64,000 nucleotides of DNA from Arachnia rubra (lineage in GTDB: Bacteria; Actinomycetota; Actinomycetes; Propionibacteriales; Propionibacteriaceae): positions 1,674,001 to 1,738,000 of the forward strand of contig NZ_AP024463.1 of NCBI RefSeq assembly GCF_019973735.1, in the 5' to 3' direction. Below the pieces are notes generated by a model that did no database searches, was not told where the DNA came from, and saw only the letters and a list, made by a program, of their open reading frames with translations. The position numbers were made by a program, and so were the translations under genes. Position 1 is the stretch's first letter, and each line of letters opens with the position of its first letter. Of the stretch, positions 17,624 through 27,241 are shown in pieces.

Positions 17624-18845
17624 TCGCAGCTCCGATCAGTTCCTCATAGATGGATACATACATCTCGGCGGTGTCCCGGGGAGTCAACCGCCCGGTCTGT
17701 GAAACGCAGGCGGCGCGCATGCGCTCACGTCTTTCAGGATCGGCAAGCAGGCGCATCCCCGCAGCCAGAGAGTGGACATCGGGCTCGGTCAGCAAAGCAG
17801 ATCTCGGTGAGGTCGCCACCGTCAAACGGTCATCGCAGTAGAGGATGGGAAGCCCCGCCGCCGCGGCCTCTGAGAGCACCAGCGCCTGGGAATCGAACCG
17901 GTAGCTTGCCAGCACGAAGGCGTCAGCGTTGACCAGCTCATAGGCGATGGCATCCACAGAACGTAAATGGCCCCGGAAATCGATGTTGTGGGCTCCCGCG
18001 GCCAGCATCTTCAGCAGCGAGCGCTGGTCTCCGTCCCCGACGATGACAAGCTCTGATTCGGGGATACCGGCATGCCGGAAAGCCCTGATCAGGACATCCA
18101 GGCGTTTCTCCTTCGCCAGACGCCCGACGGTGATGAACCGCACCGTGTCGAAGGAGCGTTCTCTCCGGGCGTGAGCGATCGCTTTCAGCATGCCCCGGCT
18201 CACACCGGTGGGAACCACGTATCCCGGTACCTCATGGGTGGCGGCCCTTTCCACCAGCTCCTTCATGAAGGGGCTGGGGACGGTCCAGGCATCGACCTTG
18301 CCTGCGATGTCGGCGAAGGAGGCCCAATCCATCCGGGCAGCCAGTCCACCCGGCTCCTGGGACCGGGGAACCAGCCGCGACCGGCTGGAAGCCCGTCCAG
18401 CGGCCTTGGTGAGCAGCGGGTTGATGAGGAACTGGTACAGCCAGGTGCCAAAGATCGCGGCCTTGACGGTCTGGTGTGTGCCCGCGACATTGGCATGGAA
18501 GGTGTGGAGATGTGGTATGCGCTGAAGCCGGGCGATCCGGGCTCCGAGGATCAGCGCCCCTCTCTCGGTCTGGGTATGGACTATGTCGAAACGGGCACAC
18601 TGCGTGATGAGCTGGGCTCGCCGCTCTGAGTTGTGCAGGATGCTCAGATGCGCGGGAAACCCCTCGGTGTAGAAAGTCGGGCACTCGATGACGCGGCAGT
18701 TCCTGGGTTTCTCCAGATGCCGGTCCGGGGCGATGAGACTGACTTCGTGCCCCAGGTCCGCCAGCTCCTGGATCTGTGTCTCCACGGAACGCCCGATCCC
18801 GCCGGAGGACGGGAAAAAGTCGTCTATCAGCAATGCGACATGCAT
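17616..18845 (-). CDS. GT4-family glycosyltransferase
   Basis: 409 residues, two Rossmann-like GT-B domains. N-terminal acceptor domain: MHVALLIDDFFPSSGGIGR, IVHTQTERGALILG, HTFHANV. C-terminal donor domain: FITVGRLAKEKRLDVLIRAF, LVIVGDGDQRSLL, FVLASYRFDSQALVLSEAAAAGLPILYCDD. It resembles actinobacterial mannosyl- and glucosyl-transferases that build phosphoinositides, glycolipids or polysaccharides, but donor and acceptor cannot be read from sequence. The ATG overlaps the upstream phosphodiesterase stop by one base (TGATG). Confidence 0.88.
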   Translation of the reverse strand: MHVALLIDDFFPSSGGIGRSVETQIQELADLGHEVSLIAPDRHLEKPRNCRVIECPTFYTEGFPAHLSILHNSERRAQLITQCARFDIVHTQTERGALILGARIARLQRIPHLHTFHANVAGTHQTVKAAIFGTWLYQFLINPLLTKAAGRASSRSRLVPRSQEPGGLAARMDWASFADIAGKVDAWTVPSPFMKELVERAATHEVPGYVVPTGVSRGMLKAIAHARRERSFDTVRFITVGRLAKEKRLDVLIRAFRHAGIPESELVIVGDGDQRSLLKMLAAGAHNIDFRGHLRSVDAIAYELVNADAFVLASYRFDSQALVLSEAAAAGLPILYCDDRLTVATSPRSALLTEPDVHSLAAGMRLLADPERRERMRAACVSQTGRLTPRDTAEMYVSIYEELIGAASA

Positions 18846-20122
18846 CAGGCCGGCCCGAAGGAGAAAAGAGGCACATACATCTCGGAGGCAGTCAGTGCGC
18901 CGTGCTGTCCGACGAGTCCGAACTCCCTGGGGAGGGCGCGAGTGTGGACGGCCCAGTCCTCCTGCATCACGACCAGGACATCACCGAAGCGCTGCTTGAC
19001 ACGGTCAGTGACAGCTCCAAACCAGCCTGCGTCGATCGCATCATCACGTAGCCACACCTCAGCCCTCTCCCCCAGCTCCGTCTTCCACGCCCTGGCCAGT
19101 TGCCGTGGCTGTTGGCTGTAAAGCTGCCTGAGCCGTGGCTCACCCCCTACGTGACCGGCGCCTGAGAGGCCAGGGTGATCTTCGAGGACGATCTGCCGGT
19201 TCCGGGGAACGTTGATCATGCCGTGGTCGCCGGTGACCAGCAGGCAGGTGTCCTTGGGCACTGCCGCCGACAATTCGGCGGCGAGGTCTTCTGCCCTGGC
19301 CAGCGAGTCCAGCCATTGCCAGCTCCCAACCCCGTGGGCGTGCCCGTTGTGGTCCAGGCTGCGGTCGTAGGCGTAGACCACCTCGTGTTCCCGCAGGGCC
19401 TGGAGAACGAGACCCGTGAATGCCTGGTGGTTATTTTCCCGCTCAACCCCGAAATGCTCGGTGCCGTCGAAGGCCAGTCGCTGGAGGCCACTGCCCTTGA
19501 AACGCGAGAGGCTGACACAGCCGCTCGTCAGGCCTTGGGAGCGCAGTGCCTGGTAAAGGGTCGGTGCGCAGGCAAAACCCGCGACGTCCGCAGGCCCACC
19601 CGCCCAGGTGAGGGCATTCATGATGCAGTCCCGGTCTGGGTCCAGGAATGAGTACCCGACCACCCCGTGACTCCCGGGTGGCGAGCCGCAGCCGATGGTG
19701 GTCAGCGATGTGGCGGTGGTTGACGGCACCGCGCAAGTCAAGCGTATTGCGTCCTTCAGCTTCGGCGCGAACAGCTGGCTGTCGCAGGCGTGGTCCGCGA
19801 TGGGAAACCATCCGAGCCCATCGAGCAGCAGGATGAGGTACCGGGTGGCCTGGGGTATGCCGATCACCGGCCTCTCGCCGCGCAGCCGGGCGGCGATGCT
19901 GGGAAGTACGTTGCTCAGGCAGGCCCCCTCGTAGTCCGGCGGCACCAGGAGATCCTGCTGGTAGGCATCGGGAGACGTGGCATATGTCCAGGCACCATTC
20001 TTCTGGGGGTCATCGCCGACGGGCGTACCCAGTGCTTCCCTCTCCGCATCGCCGACACACTGCCGGGATGATGCCGCGTGCGCCACCTGGGCCCCTGATG
20101 GCGGGATCTTAGGGCCGCTCAT
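18845..20122 (-). CDS. Alkaline-phosphatase-superfamily nucleotide pyrophosphatase/phosphodiesterase
   Basis: 425 residues. Metal and nucleophile positions of the type I phosphodiesterase fold are visible: LLLDGLGW (first metal Asp), PSTTATSLTTIGCG with the nucleophile Thr, YDRSLDHNGHAHG, and LLVTGDHGMINVP (Asp-His pair). No signal peptide is evident, so it is likely cytoplasmic. The family hydrolyses nucleotide or phosphodiester bonds; the substrate here is unknown. It is coupled at both ends: its ATG overlaps the DUF5998 stop as ATGA, and its stop overlaps the glycosyltransferase start. Confidence 0.87.
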   Translation of the reverse strand: MSGPKIPPSGAQVAHAASSRQCVGDAEREALGTPVGDDPQKNGAWTYATSPDAYQQDLLVPPDYEGACLSNVLPSIAARLRGERPVIGIPQATRYLILLLDGLGWFPIADHACDSQLFAPKLKDAIRLTCAVPSTTATSLTTIGCGSPPGSHGVVGYSFLDPDRDCIMNALTWAGGPADVAGFACAPTLYQALRSQGLTSGCVSLSRFKGSGLQRLAFDGTEHFGVERENNHQAFTGLVLQALREHEVVYAYDRSLDHNGHAHGVGSWQWLDSLARAEDLAAELSAAVPKDTCLLVTGDHGMINVPRNRQIVLEDHPGLSGAGHVGGEPRLRQLYSQQPRQLARAWKTELGERAEVWLRDDAIDAGWFGAVTDRVKQRFGDVLVVMQEDWAVHTRALPREFGLVGQHGALTASEMYVPLFSFGPA

Positions 20123-20697
20123 CCGATGTGTTCCTGCAGCAAGGCGCCGAAGGCCATGAGTTTCTCGACGCTTTGCCAGCCGTCGCCAGCCGGGCTCATC
20201 CGGACCGTCAGGTCATTCGGCACGGACATACCAGTCCATCCGTGGTCGGCCTCACACTGCGGATCCTCGCAGGTGGCAGGACCGATATCCAGCCGTGAGG
20301 CGGCTCCCCAGGCAAGAGTGAGCCATGCCTCCACCAGCTGTGATCCATTGGAGGGATAGCGCTCGGGATGGTGGACAGAGCGAGTGACGACCACAGAGTG
20401 AACGGCTCGCAGTGCCACCACCTCGGCGCTGGTGATGGCACGATCCGGATACCCGCCGTCCTGCTCATCAGTGTGGCTGATGATCAGCTGCCTGTCGGTG
20501 AGGACGAGAGCAGTGAGGTGGCGCTGCAGATCCCCCGTCGCGAAACTGGCCTCGTGATGCACGAGGTATCCGAGCATCCTCTGATGTCCCAGCGCCCCAG
20601 AGACACTCGCCCAGACCAGTTCAGGGAAGAAACGGCACTCCTCTACCTCTTTTTTGAGCGCGGCGGCCATGGATGCCTCAGGGGACAGCGGAATCAC
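20119..20697 (-). CDS. DUF5998 family protein
   Basis: 192 residues from the first start; a second ATG (MAAALKKEVEE, 20670) is equally possible and closer to the family N-terminus. Conserved segments are YLVHHEASFATGD, QRHLTALVLTDRQLIISHTDE, SVVVTRSVHHPERY, TLAWGAASRLDIGPATCEDPQCEADHGWTG and MSPAGDGWQSVEKLMAFG. The function is unknown; the family is conserved in actinobacteria directly upstream of the phosphodiesterase, as here. It is the first gene of a four-gene operon. Confidence 0.87.
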   Translation of the reverse strand: MIPLSPEASMAAALKKEVEECRFFPELVWASVSGALGHQRMLGYLVHHEASFATGDLQRHLTALVLTDRQLIISHTDEQDGGYPDRAITSAEVVALRAVHSVVVTRSVHHPERYPSNGSQLVEAWLTLAWGAASRLDIGPATCEDPQCEADHGWTGMSVPNDLTVRMSPAGDGWQSVEKLMAFGALLQEHIG

Positions 20698-20727
20698 CCG
20701 GCCATTCTTCCACTAAATTGAGACACC

Positions 20728-21769
20728 ATGAAGTCCCGGCCCTTCTTCGCCGCCCGTATCGAGGACCGCCTGAACCGGATGCTGAACCGCTTCCTGCAGC
20801 GTCGCGGATGGCAAGAGTGCATCACCGCATACACCGGTTTCGGCACGACACGACAGGTCCGTATCCTCGCGCGGATCGTGCTGCGCCCCCCCTGCCCAAG
20901 CCGGTATTGTCCAAGCAGCCACAGATCTGCTGCATCGTCGTGGATGGCGCAATTTCATTGCCGCTGCGAAGGTGACCTCTGGCGCCGAGGTCATTATCGG
21001 CGACCTCAGAGTGCCGGTACAGGCAGACCGAGGCGGCTACATCGATGTGCGAATCCGCGACCATGGCCTACCCATCGGCTGGCACCAGGTGCGCATAGAC
21101 GGTGCGGGGGGCACCTCCAATTGGGTTCCCGTCCAGGTGATCGACGAGAACCAGACCTTCGGCATCGTCTCGGATATCGACGACACCATCTTGTCCACCT
21201 GGCTGCCCCGCCCCATGGTCGCGGCCTGGAACTCCCTGGTGGTGACCGAGCAGGCCCGGCAGGCGGTGCCGGGCATGTCGCGCCTGTTCCAGCAGCTGAT
21301 AGCCGCCCATCCGGGGGCGCCACTCATTTTCGTCTCCACAGGCGCCTGGAACACCTACCCGATGGTCACGCGTTTCCTGAAACGCCACGGCTTCCCGCGG
21401 GGCGCACTCTTGCTGACTGACTGGGGTCCCACCAACACCGGCTGGTTCCGCAGCGGCGCCCACCACAAACGCACTTGTCTGAGGGAGCTGGCACGCGACC
21501 TGCCCAATATCCGCTGGCTACTGGTGGGAGATGACGGCCAGCATGACTCAGATCTGTATGCGGAGTTCGCCAGTCTCCAGCCCGACCACGTGGCGGCGCG
21601 GGCCATTCGCCAGCTGACTCCCGGCGAGCACGCCTTGGCCCACGGTACCCTTACCGAAACCCCGGATATTTGGGAGTGGACCCCGGGCATTGCTCCAGAG
21701 GTACGCGCACCCGACGGGGACGGCCTTGCCGATAAGCTACGCCCGTTGATCCGGCTTGAGGAGATCTGA
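20728..21769 (+). CDS. App1-family (DUF2183) phosphatidate phosphatase-like protein, frameshifted in a C7 run
   Basis: The conserved C-terminal part has the HAD-like motif FGIVSDIDDTIL, FVSTGAWNTYPM and LLVGDDGQHD, as in the App1 phosphatidate phosphatase domain. The N-terminal part (ATG 20728; FFAARIEDRLNRMLNRFLQRRG, YTGFGTTRQVRILARIVLR) is in another frame. The two join at seven C residues (20886-20892). With six C the protein reads LRPPAQAGIVQAATDLLHRRGWRNF without a break and is 346 residues long, as expected. A GTG start at 20972 would give only the C-terminal 265 residues and lose the N-terminal domain. Likely substrate is a phospholipid or phosphoester. A single-base error is suspected. 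Confidence 0.85.
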
Positions 21770-21777
21770 ACCAGCCC

Positions 21778-24213
21778 ATGGCGAACAGTACTGAGGAGTT
21801 CGAGGAACATATCCTCGACGTCGACGTCACCGAGGAGATGGAATCCAGCTTCCTCGAGTACGCCTACTCCGTCATCTATGCCCGCGCCCTGCCCGATGCG
21901 CGCGACGGGCTCAAGCCCGTCCAGCGGCGCATTCTCTTCTCCATGGACGAGATGGGCGTCAGACCTGACAAGGGACATGTGAAGTGCGCCCGTGTGGTTG
22001 GCCAGGTCATGGGTGTGCTGCACCCCCACGGTGACGGCGCCATCTACGACGCCCTGGTGCGTATGGCACAGCCATGGGCCATGCGTCTGCCCCTCGTGGA
22101 CGGGCACGGCAACTTCGGGTCGCTCGATGCCGGGCCGGCGGCGATGCGCTACACCGAGTGCCGCATGGCGCCTCCGGCCCTGGCGATGACGGCAGGCCTG
22201 GACGAAGATGTCGTCGACTTCAGGCCCAACTACGACGGTAAGGACACCGAGCCCGAGGTACTGCCAGCGGCCCTGCCCAATCTTCTCGTGAATGGCGCTT
22301 CCGGGATCGCGGTGGGCATGGCAACCAACATCGCCCCCCACAATCTCCAGGAGGTCGTCTCCGCGCTGAAAGCGCTCCTGAAGGACCGGGAGACCCCTTT
22401 GGAAGAGCTGATGCGGCACCTGCCAGGCCCCGATTTCCCAGGTGGCGGGCGGATCATTGGCCTTGAGGGTATCCGGGACGCCTACGCGACAGGCCGCGGA
22501 TCCTTCAAGGTGCGTGCTAAGGCCAGCATCGAGCGCGTCTCTGCCCGTCGGCGTGGCATCGTCATCACGGAGCTTCCCTACCTGGTGGGTCCCGAGAAGA
22601 TCATCGAGCAGATCAAGAAGGGCGTCGACTCGCGCAAGCTGGTCGGTATCGCCGGTGTGAAGGACCTCACCGACCTGGCCAATGGCACCAGACTGGTCAT
22701 CGAGGTCAAGAACGGCATCAATCCTGAGGCCCTGCTGGAGCAGCTCTACCGCACCACAAAACTCGAGGACACCTTCGCCATCAACGCGGTGGCCCTCGTG
22801 GAGGGGCAACCCAGGACCCTGACCCTGAAACAGCTGCTTGAGGTGTATCTGGACCACCGGCTCCAGGTGACGATCCGGCGTACGGAACACCGTCTCGGCA
22901 AAGCCCAGGAACGGCTTCATCTGGTGCGGGGCCTGCTGCTTGCGATCGCCGACATCGACGAGGTGATAGCGATCGTGCGGTCAAGCGAGGACGCCGCCGA
23001 GGCCCGCAGCCGTTTGATGACGGCCTTCGACCTCGATGAGGTGCAGGCCAACTACATCCTCGACATGCAGCTGCGCCGCCTGACGAAATACTCCACTCTG
23101 GAGCTCAACGCCGAGGCCGACGAACTGGCTTCCCGCATCGGTGAACTGCAACGCATCCTGGATGATGACGCCGTGCTGAATACTCTGGTGGCTTCGGAAC
23201 TCGACGACGTGGCCACCCGTTTTGGGACCTCGCGCCGTACCGTGCTGCTGGCTTCCGACGGTGTCGTCCGGTCGGCAGCTCCCCTGGAGGTCCCCGACGA
23301 ACCCTGCTGGGTGCTGCTGTCAACGACCGGCCGCGCTGCTCGCACCGACTCGGCAGGCCCGTTGCCCGCGTTAGGCCCTCGGGCACCCCACGATGCGATC
23401 GCAGCGGCCATCAAGGTCACATCCCATGCCGATTTCGGGGTGATCACCAACACCGGGCGGCTGCTGAGAGCGCGGGCTATCGAATTGCCCACGGTGCCGG
23501 TGACCACGACAGCCCCGAACCTGCAGGGGGGCTCCGCGGCGCAGGAGCTGTGGGCTTTAGAGTCGGGGGAACGAGTGGTTGGCCTGACCTCGCTTGATCC
23601 CGGAGGGCCCGGTCTGGCGCTGGGAACCATGCGAGGTGTGGTCAAACGAGTCAATCCCGAGGTGATGGGCAAAGACTCATGGGATGTGATCCGTCTCGAT
23701 GAAGGTGATGAGGTCGTGAGCGCCGTCGAGCTCACCGCCCCGCATCTTGCCTTCGTCACCTCGGACGCGCATCTGCTGCACTTCTCCGCGGGCCTGGTGC
23801 GTCCGCAGGGACGGCTGGGCGGCGGAGTGGCCGGCGTCAAGCTGGCTGACGGGGCCAGGGTGGTGTTCTTCGGCGGAGTCGATCCCGGGCAGGACATGGT
23901 GGTGACCGTCGCCGGCGCATCAGATTCACTGTTCGGCAGCGCCACCGGCGGCGCCAAGGTGACCCCCCTGGCTGAGTACCCGACCAAGGGACGCGCTACG
24001 GGCGGGGTGAGATGCCAGCGTTTCCTCAAAGGAGAAACGACTCTTGTAGCCGCCGCCATCGGCAGATCCGTCGCAGCGGTGGCCCCCGATGGCACACCGG
24101 TGGCTCTCCCTGAGCCCACCACGAAACGTGATGGGTCTGGCGTGTCACTCGGTGGCACAGTGCAAGCGCTCGGATTCAGAGGCAGCCACGATGCGAGGGA
24201 AATGGTTCTATGA
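21778..24213 (+). CDS. parC: DNA topoisomerase IV subunit A (ParC/GyrA-type)
   Basis: 811 residues. The cleavage-religation core has LPDARDGLKPVQRRILF, VVGQVMGVLHPHGDGAIYDALVRMAQ (quinolone-resistance region), GNFGSLDAGPAAMRYTE with the active-site tyrosine, and LPNLLVNGASGIAVGMATNI. The C-terminal half is a beta-pinwheel. A clear GyrA box is absent, and a ParE-type subunit is encoded 0.7 kb away, so topoisomerase IV (chromosome decatenation) is preferred over gyrase. It follows the App1-like gene by 8 bp, and its stop overlaps the carbonic-anhydrase-like gene (ATGA). Confidence 0.9.
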   Translation: MANSTEEFEEHILDVDVTEEMESSFLEYAYSVIYARALPDARDGLKPVQRRILFSMDEMGVRPDKGHVKCARVVGQVMGVLHPHGDGAIYDALVRMAQPWAMRLPLVDGHGNFGSLDAGPAAMRYTECRMAPPALAMTAGLDEDVVDFRPNYDGKDTEPEVLPAALPNLLVNGASGIAVGMATNIAPHNLQEVVSALKALLKDRETPLEELMRHLPGPDFPGGGRIIGLEGIRDAYATGRGSFKVRAKASIERVSARRRGIVITELPYLVGPEKIIEQIKKGVDSRKLVGIAGVKDLTDLANGTRLVIEVKNGINPEALLEQLYRTTKLEDTFAINAVALVEGQPRTLTLKQLLEVYLDHRLQVTIRRTEHRLGKAQERLHLVRGLLLAIADIDEVIAIVRSSEDAAEARSRLMTAFDLDEVQANYILDMQLRRLTKYSTLELNAEADELASRIGELQRILDDDAVLNTLVASELDDVATRFGTSRRTVLLASDGVVRSAAPLEVPDEPCWVLLSTTGRAARTDSAGPLPALGPRAPHDAIAAAIKVTSHADFGVITNTGRLLRARAIELPTVPVTTTAPNLQGGSAAQELWALESGERVVGLTSLDPGGPGLALGTMRGVVKRVNPEVMGKDSWDVIRLDEGDEVVSAVELTAPHLAFVTSDAHLLHFSAGLVRPQGRLGGGVAGVKLADGARVVFFGGVDPGQDMVVTVAGASDSLFGSATGGAKVTPLAEYPTKGRATGGVRCQRFLKGETTLVAAAIGRSVAAVAPDGTPVALPEPTTKRDGSGVSLGGTVQALGFRGSHDAREMVL

Positions 24214-24698
24214 GTTTTGACGACCTGCTCGCCGCCAACCAGGACTACGCCGCAAGCTTCTCCCGGCGCGGCGCTGACGGCATCGCCCATGCCGGGGTCG
24301 CGATCGTCACCTGCATGGACTCCAGAATCGATCCCCTGCCAATGGTCGGACTGGGCCCCGGAGACGCGAAGATCCTCCGCTCCCCCGGGGGCTGGGTTGC
24401 GCCCTGGACCATGACTGGACTGGTCCTGGCCGTTCAGTTGCTGCATGTGGACCGGATCATGCTGATTCCCCACACCCGGTGCGCCATGTCCGGGACCGAC
24501 GAGGCACTCCATCAGTCGATAGCGGAACGCAACGGGATGGACGCAACCTGGCTGAGTTTCGGGGCCAATCCAGATCAGCTGAGCCGTCTAAGACAGGACG
24601 TCTCCGCGGTCCGTGCCCACCCCCTGATCAAGGACCGGGCCGAGGCCGGGGGTTTCATGTACGACGTGGACACCGGCCTGCTGGAGCAGCTGGTTTAA
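24210..24698 (+). CDS. Beta-class carbonic anhydrase-like protein
   Basis: 162 residues, short for a beta carbonic anhydrase. The zinc ligands and catalytic dyad can be seen: VTCMDSRIDP (Cys, then the Asp-Arg pair) and IPHTRCAMSG (His and Cys). LGPGDAKILRSPGGWV matches the loop that follows the first ligand. The enzyme would interconvert CO2 and bicarbonate. It is translationally coupled to parC, an odd functional pairing that may only reflect a shared transcript. It converges with parE across 180 bp. Confidence 0.85.
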   Translation: MSFDDLLAANQDYAASFSRRGADGIAHAGVAIVTCMDSRIDPLPMVGLGPGDAKILRSPGGWVAPWTMTGLVLAVQLLHVDRIMLIPHTRCAMSGTDEALHQSIAERNGMDATWLSFGANPDQLSRLRQDVSAVRAHPLIKDRAEAGGFMYDVDTGLLEQLV

Positions 24699-24878
24699 CG
24701 TCCTGGTGGCGCCGGTCGTTTCTCTCCTCCCGGATGCGGGGTCATTGCCCAATCCGCCTCGTCGGCGGTACCTCCAGTGGCTTGCCGTCCCCGGTAGCCC
24801 TAGAACACCATCCGATCCGTGACGGTCTACTGTAGGCAGACCTACGCCACACAACGCCAGCGGACCGCACCATATCGC

Positions 24879-26955
24879 TTAGACATCGATGCGGTCGGCT
24901 TCGAGGGCGTAGGCACCCGCCACGATGAACTCTTTCCGCGGCGCCACCTCGTTGCCCATCAGCATCTCGAAGACAGCCTCCGCCCGCGCCGCGTCATCGA
25001 CGGTGAGACGTCGTAGAGTGCGATGCCTGGGATCCATGGTTGTCTCTGCAAGCTGGTGCGCGTCCATCTCCCCCAAACCCTTGTACCGCTGCGGCTCCTT
25101 GAACCTGACTCCCTTCTTCGTGAGTTCCGCGGCCTTACGCTGGTATTCCCCGTCGGTGTAGGTGTAGATGTACTTCTCCATGCCGCGCTTCGGGTTGATC
25201 AGCTCAAACCTGTGCAGCGGCGGAACCGCCGAATACACCCTCCCTGCCTCGACCAGGGGACGCATGTATCGGAAGAACAAGGTGGCGAGCAAACAGCGGA
25301 TATGCGCCCCGTCAGAGTCGGCATCGGCCATGAAGATGACCTTCCCATAGCGGGCCGCATCCACCTCGAAGGTACGCCCGGAGCCTGCGCCGACCACCTG
25401 GATGATGGCGGCGCATTCAGCATTCTTGAGCATGTCGCCGACAGAGGCCTTCTGCACGTTCAGAATCTTGCCGCGGATCGGCAGCAACGCCTGGAACTCG
25501 GAATTGCGGGCTGTGTTCGCAGTGCCGAGCGCCGAGTCCCCCTCGACGATGAACAGCTCGCTCAGGTCGCCGTCAGCGCTTCGGCAGTCTTTCAGTTTCG
25601 GGGGCAGTGTCGATGACTCGAGGGCGTTCTTCCTGCGCTGGTTCTCGCGGTGCGCCCGTGCCTGGATGCGGGCGCGGGATGCGTTGACCACTTTTTCCAT
25701 CAGGGTGCGTGCGACCTGTTTGGTGGCGGCCTTGGAACTGGTCAGGAACTCCGTGAGCTCACTCTCGACGATGCGCGCCACCAGGCGCTGCACGGGTGGG
25801 GTCCCAAGCACCTCCTTCGTCTGGCCCTCGAACTGGGGTTCCGCCAACCGGACGGTGACCACTGCGGTCAGGCCCTCCAGGCAGTCGTCTTTCACGACCT
25901 CCTCTCCATTCTTGAGGAGCCGGGTCCCGTCGAGCGCCTTGGTGAAGGCCTTCGTCACGCCCCGCTCAAAACCGGAGACGTGGGTGCCGCCCTTGGGAGT
26001 GGCGATGATGTTGACGAATGAACGCATCTGGGTGTCGTATCCGGTCCCCCAGCGGGCCGCGATGTCCACCTCAAGGCTGCGCTCCACATCGGTCGCTGTC
26101 ATGGCTCCCGCCTCGTCGAGCATGGGAACCGTCTCGGTGAACGAGTCGCTGCCGGCGAGTCGCAGCACCTCTGTGAGGGGCGCATCCCTGGCGAGGAAGT
26201 CAGCGAACTCGGCGATCCCCCCCCTCGTGAAGAAACACTTCCGTATTCTCTTCCCCATCCCGGGCATCGGTCACTTTCAGGCACAGTCCCGGGACCAGGA
26301 AGGATGTCTGGCGGGCCCGGTCATGCAGCTGCGGTAGGGAGAGCCCCGCGTCTGAGAGAAAGATCTGCTGATCGCTCCAGTAGCGCACACGGGTGCCCGT
26401 CTGGCTCTTCGGTACCCTGCCACGTTTCCGCAGTCCTGAGGCTGGGGTGAATGGGGCCTCTGGGCCGTCGCCGTCGAACACACCGGGTACACCGCGCCTG
26501 AAGCTCATCGCCCACGTCGACCCCTCCCGGTCCACCTCGACATCCAGCCGGGAACTCAGCGCGTTGACCACGGATGCTCCCACCCCGTGCAGCCCACCGG
26601 TGGCGTTGTAGGAGGAGTTCCCAAACTTCCCTCCCGCGTGAAGCCGGGTGTAGACCACCTCGACTCCGCTGAGACCTGTACGAGGCTCCTTGTCCACGGG
26701 GATGCCACGGGCGTGATCTACGACCTCTACGGAGCCGTCGTCGTGGAGGGTCACCTCGATGCGGTCGCCGAACCCCGAGAGAGCCTCGTCGACTGCGTTG
26801 TCGATGATCTCCCACAAACAGTGCATCAGGCCTCTGGTATCCGTGGAGCCGATGTACATGGCGGGACGTTTGCGCACTGCCTCGAGGCCCTCAAGGACCA
26901 GCAGGTTCTTCGCCCCGTAATCACGTGGGGTATGGGTGTTGGGATTCGAACGCAC
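24879..26955 (-). CDS. parE: DNA topoisomerase IV subunit B, frameshifted in a G8/C8 run
   Basis: GHKL ATPase subunit. N-terminal part: KNLLVLEGLEAVRKRPAMYIG, EIIDNAVDEAL, VEVVDHARGIPV, GGKFGNSSYNATGGLHGVGASVVNALS. C-terminal TOPRIM part: SELFIVEGDSALGTA, LPIRGKILNV, VIFMADADSDGAHIRCLL and QRYKGLGEMDA. These are in different frames. They meet at eight C on the plus strand (26217-26224). With seven, the protein reads FLHEGGIAEFADFLA and is 691 residues, the normal ParE length. Topoisomerase IV is normally essential, so a true null allele is unlikely and a base-call error is the simplest view. It ends in TAA. Confidence 0.9.
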
Positions 26956-26989
26956 CGGGACAGGTTACCGGGAACATTGGAGGAGCGCG

Positions 26990-27009
26990 CTACGTTGAAA
27001 TTGACGTAG
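26990..27009. promoter_or_regulatory. Inverted repeat in the divergent parE/DUF7455 spacer
   Basis: CTACGT and ACGTAG are separated by 8 bp in the 79-bp gap between the divergent parE and DUF7455 genes. It could be a binding site for a dimeric regulator. The arms are only 6 bp, so chance cannot be excluded. Confidence 0.3.
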
Positions 27010-27034
27010 GAGCAATGTGAAAGGAAGGGCGATC

Positions 27035-27241
27035 ATGACGAACACCGCCACTGGACAGGCCATAGACAGCCTAACTGCCATGGATCGGTGCGACCGCTGC
27101 GGCGCCCAGGCCTATCTCCGTGTAGAGCTGAGCAGCGGCGGTGAGCTGCTGTTTTGCGCCCACCACGCGAGCCAGCATCGCGAGAAGCTCAACCAGGTGG
27201 CCGCCCGCATCCAAGACGAGACGTCGCGTCTCAGGCGGTGA
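27035..27241 (+). CDS. DUF7455 family small zinc-ribbon-like protein
   Basis: 68 residues; start set at the ATG with AAGGAAGGG 6 bp before it. The core is DRCDRCGAQAYLRVELSSGGELLFCAHH in three pieces: MDRCDRCGA, AYLRVELSSGGELL and FCAHH. This gives a Cys-x2-Cys...Cys-x2-His metal site. The family is conserved in actinobacteria and usually lies near topoisomerase or sigma factor genes. Its function is unknown. Its last 11 bp overlap the end of adnB on the opposite strand. Confidence 0.83.
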   Translation: MTNTATGQAIDSLTAMDRCDRCGAQAYLRVELSSGGELLFCAHHASQHREKLNQVAARIQDETSRLRR

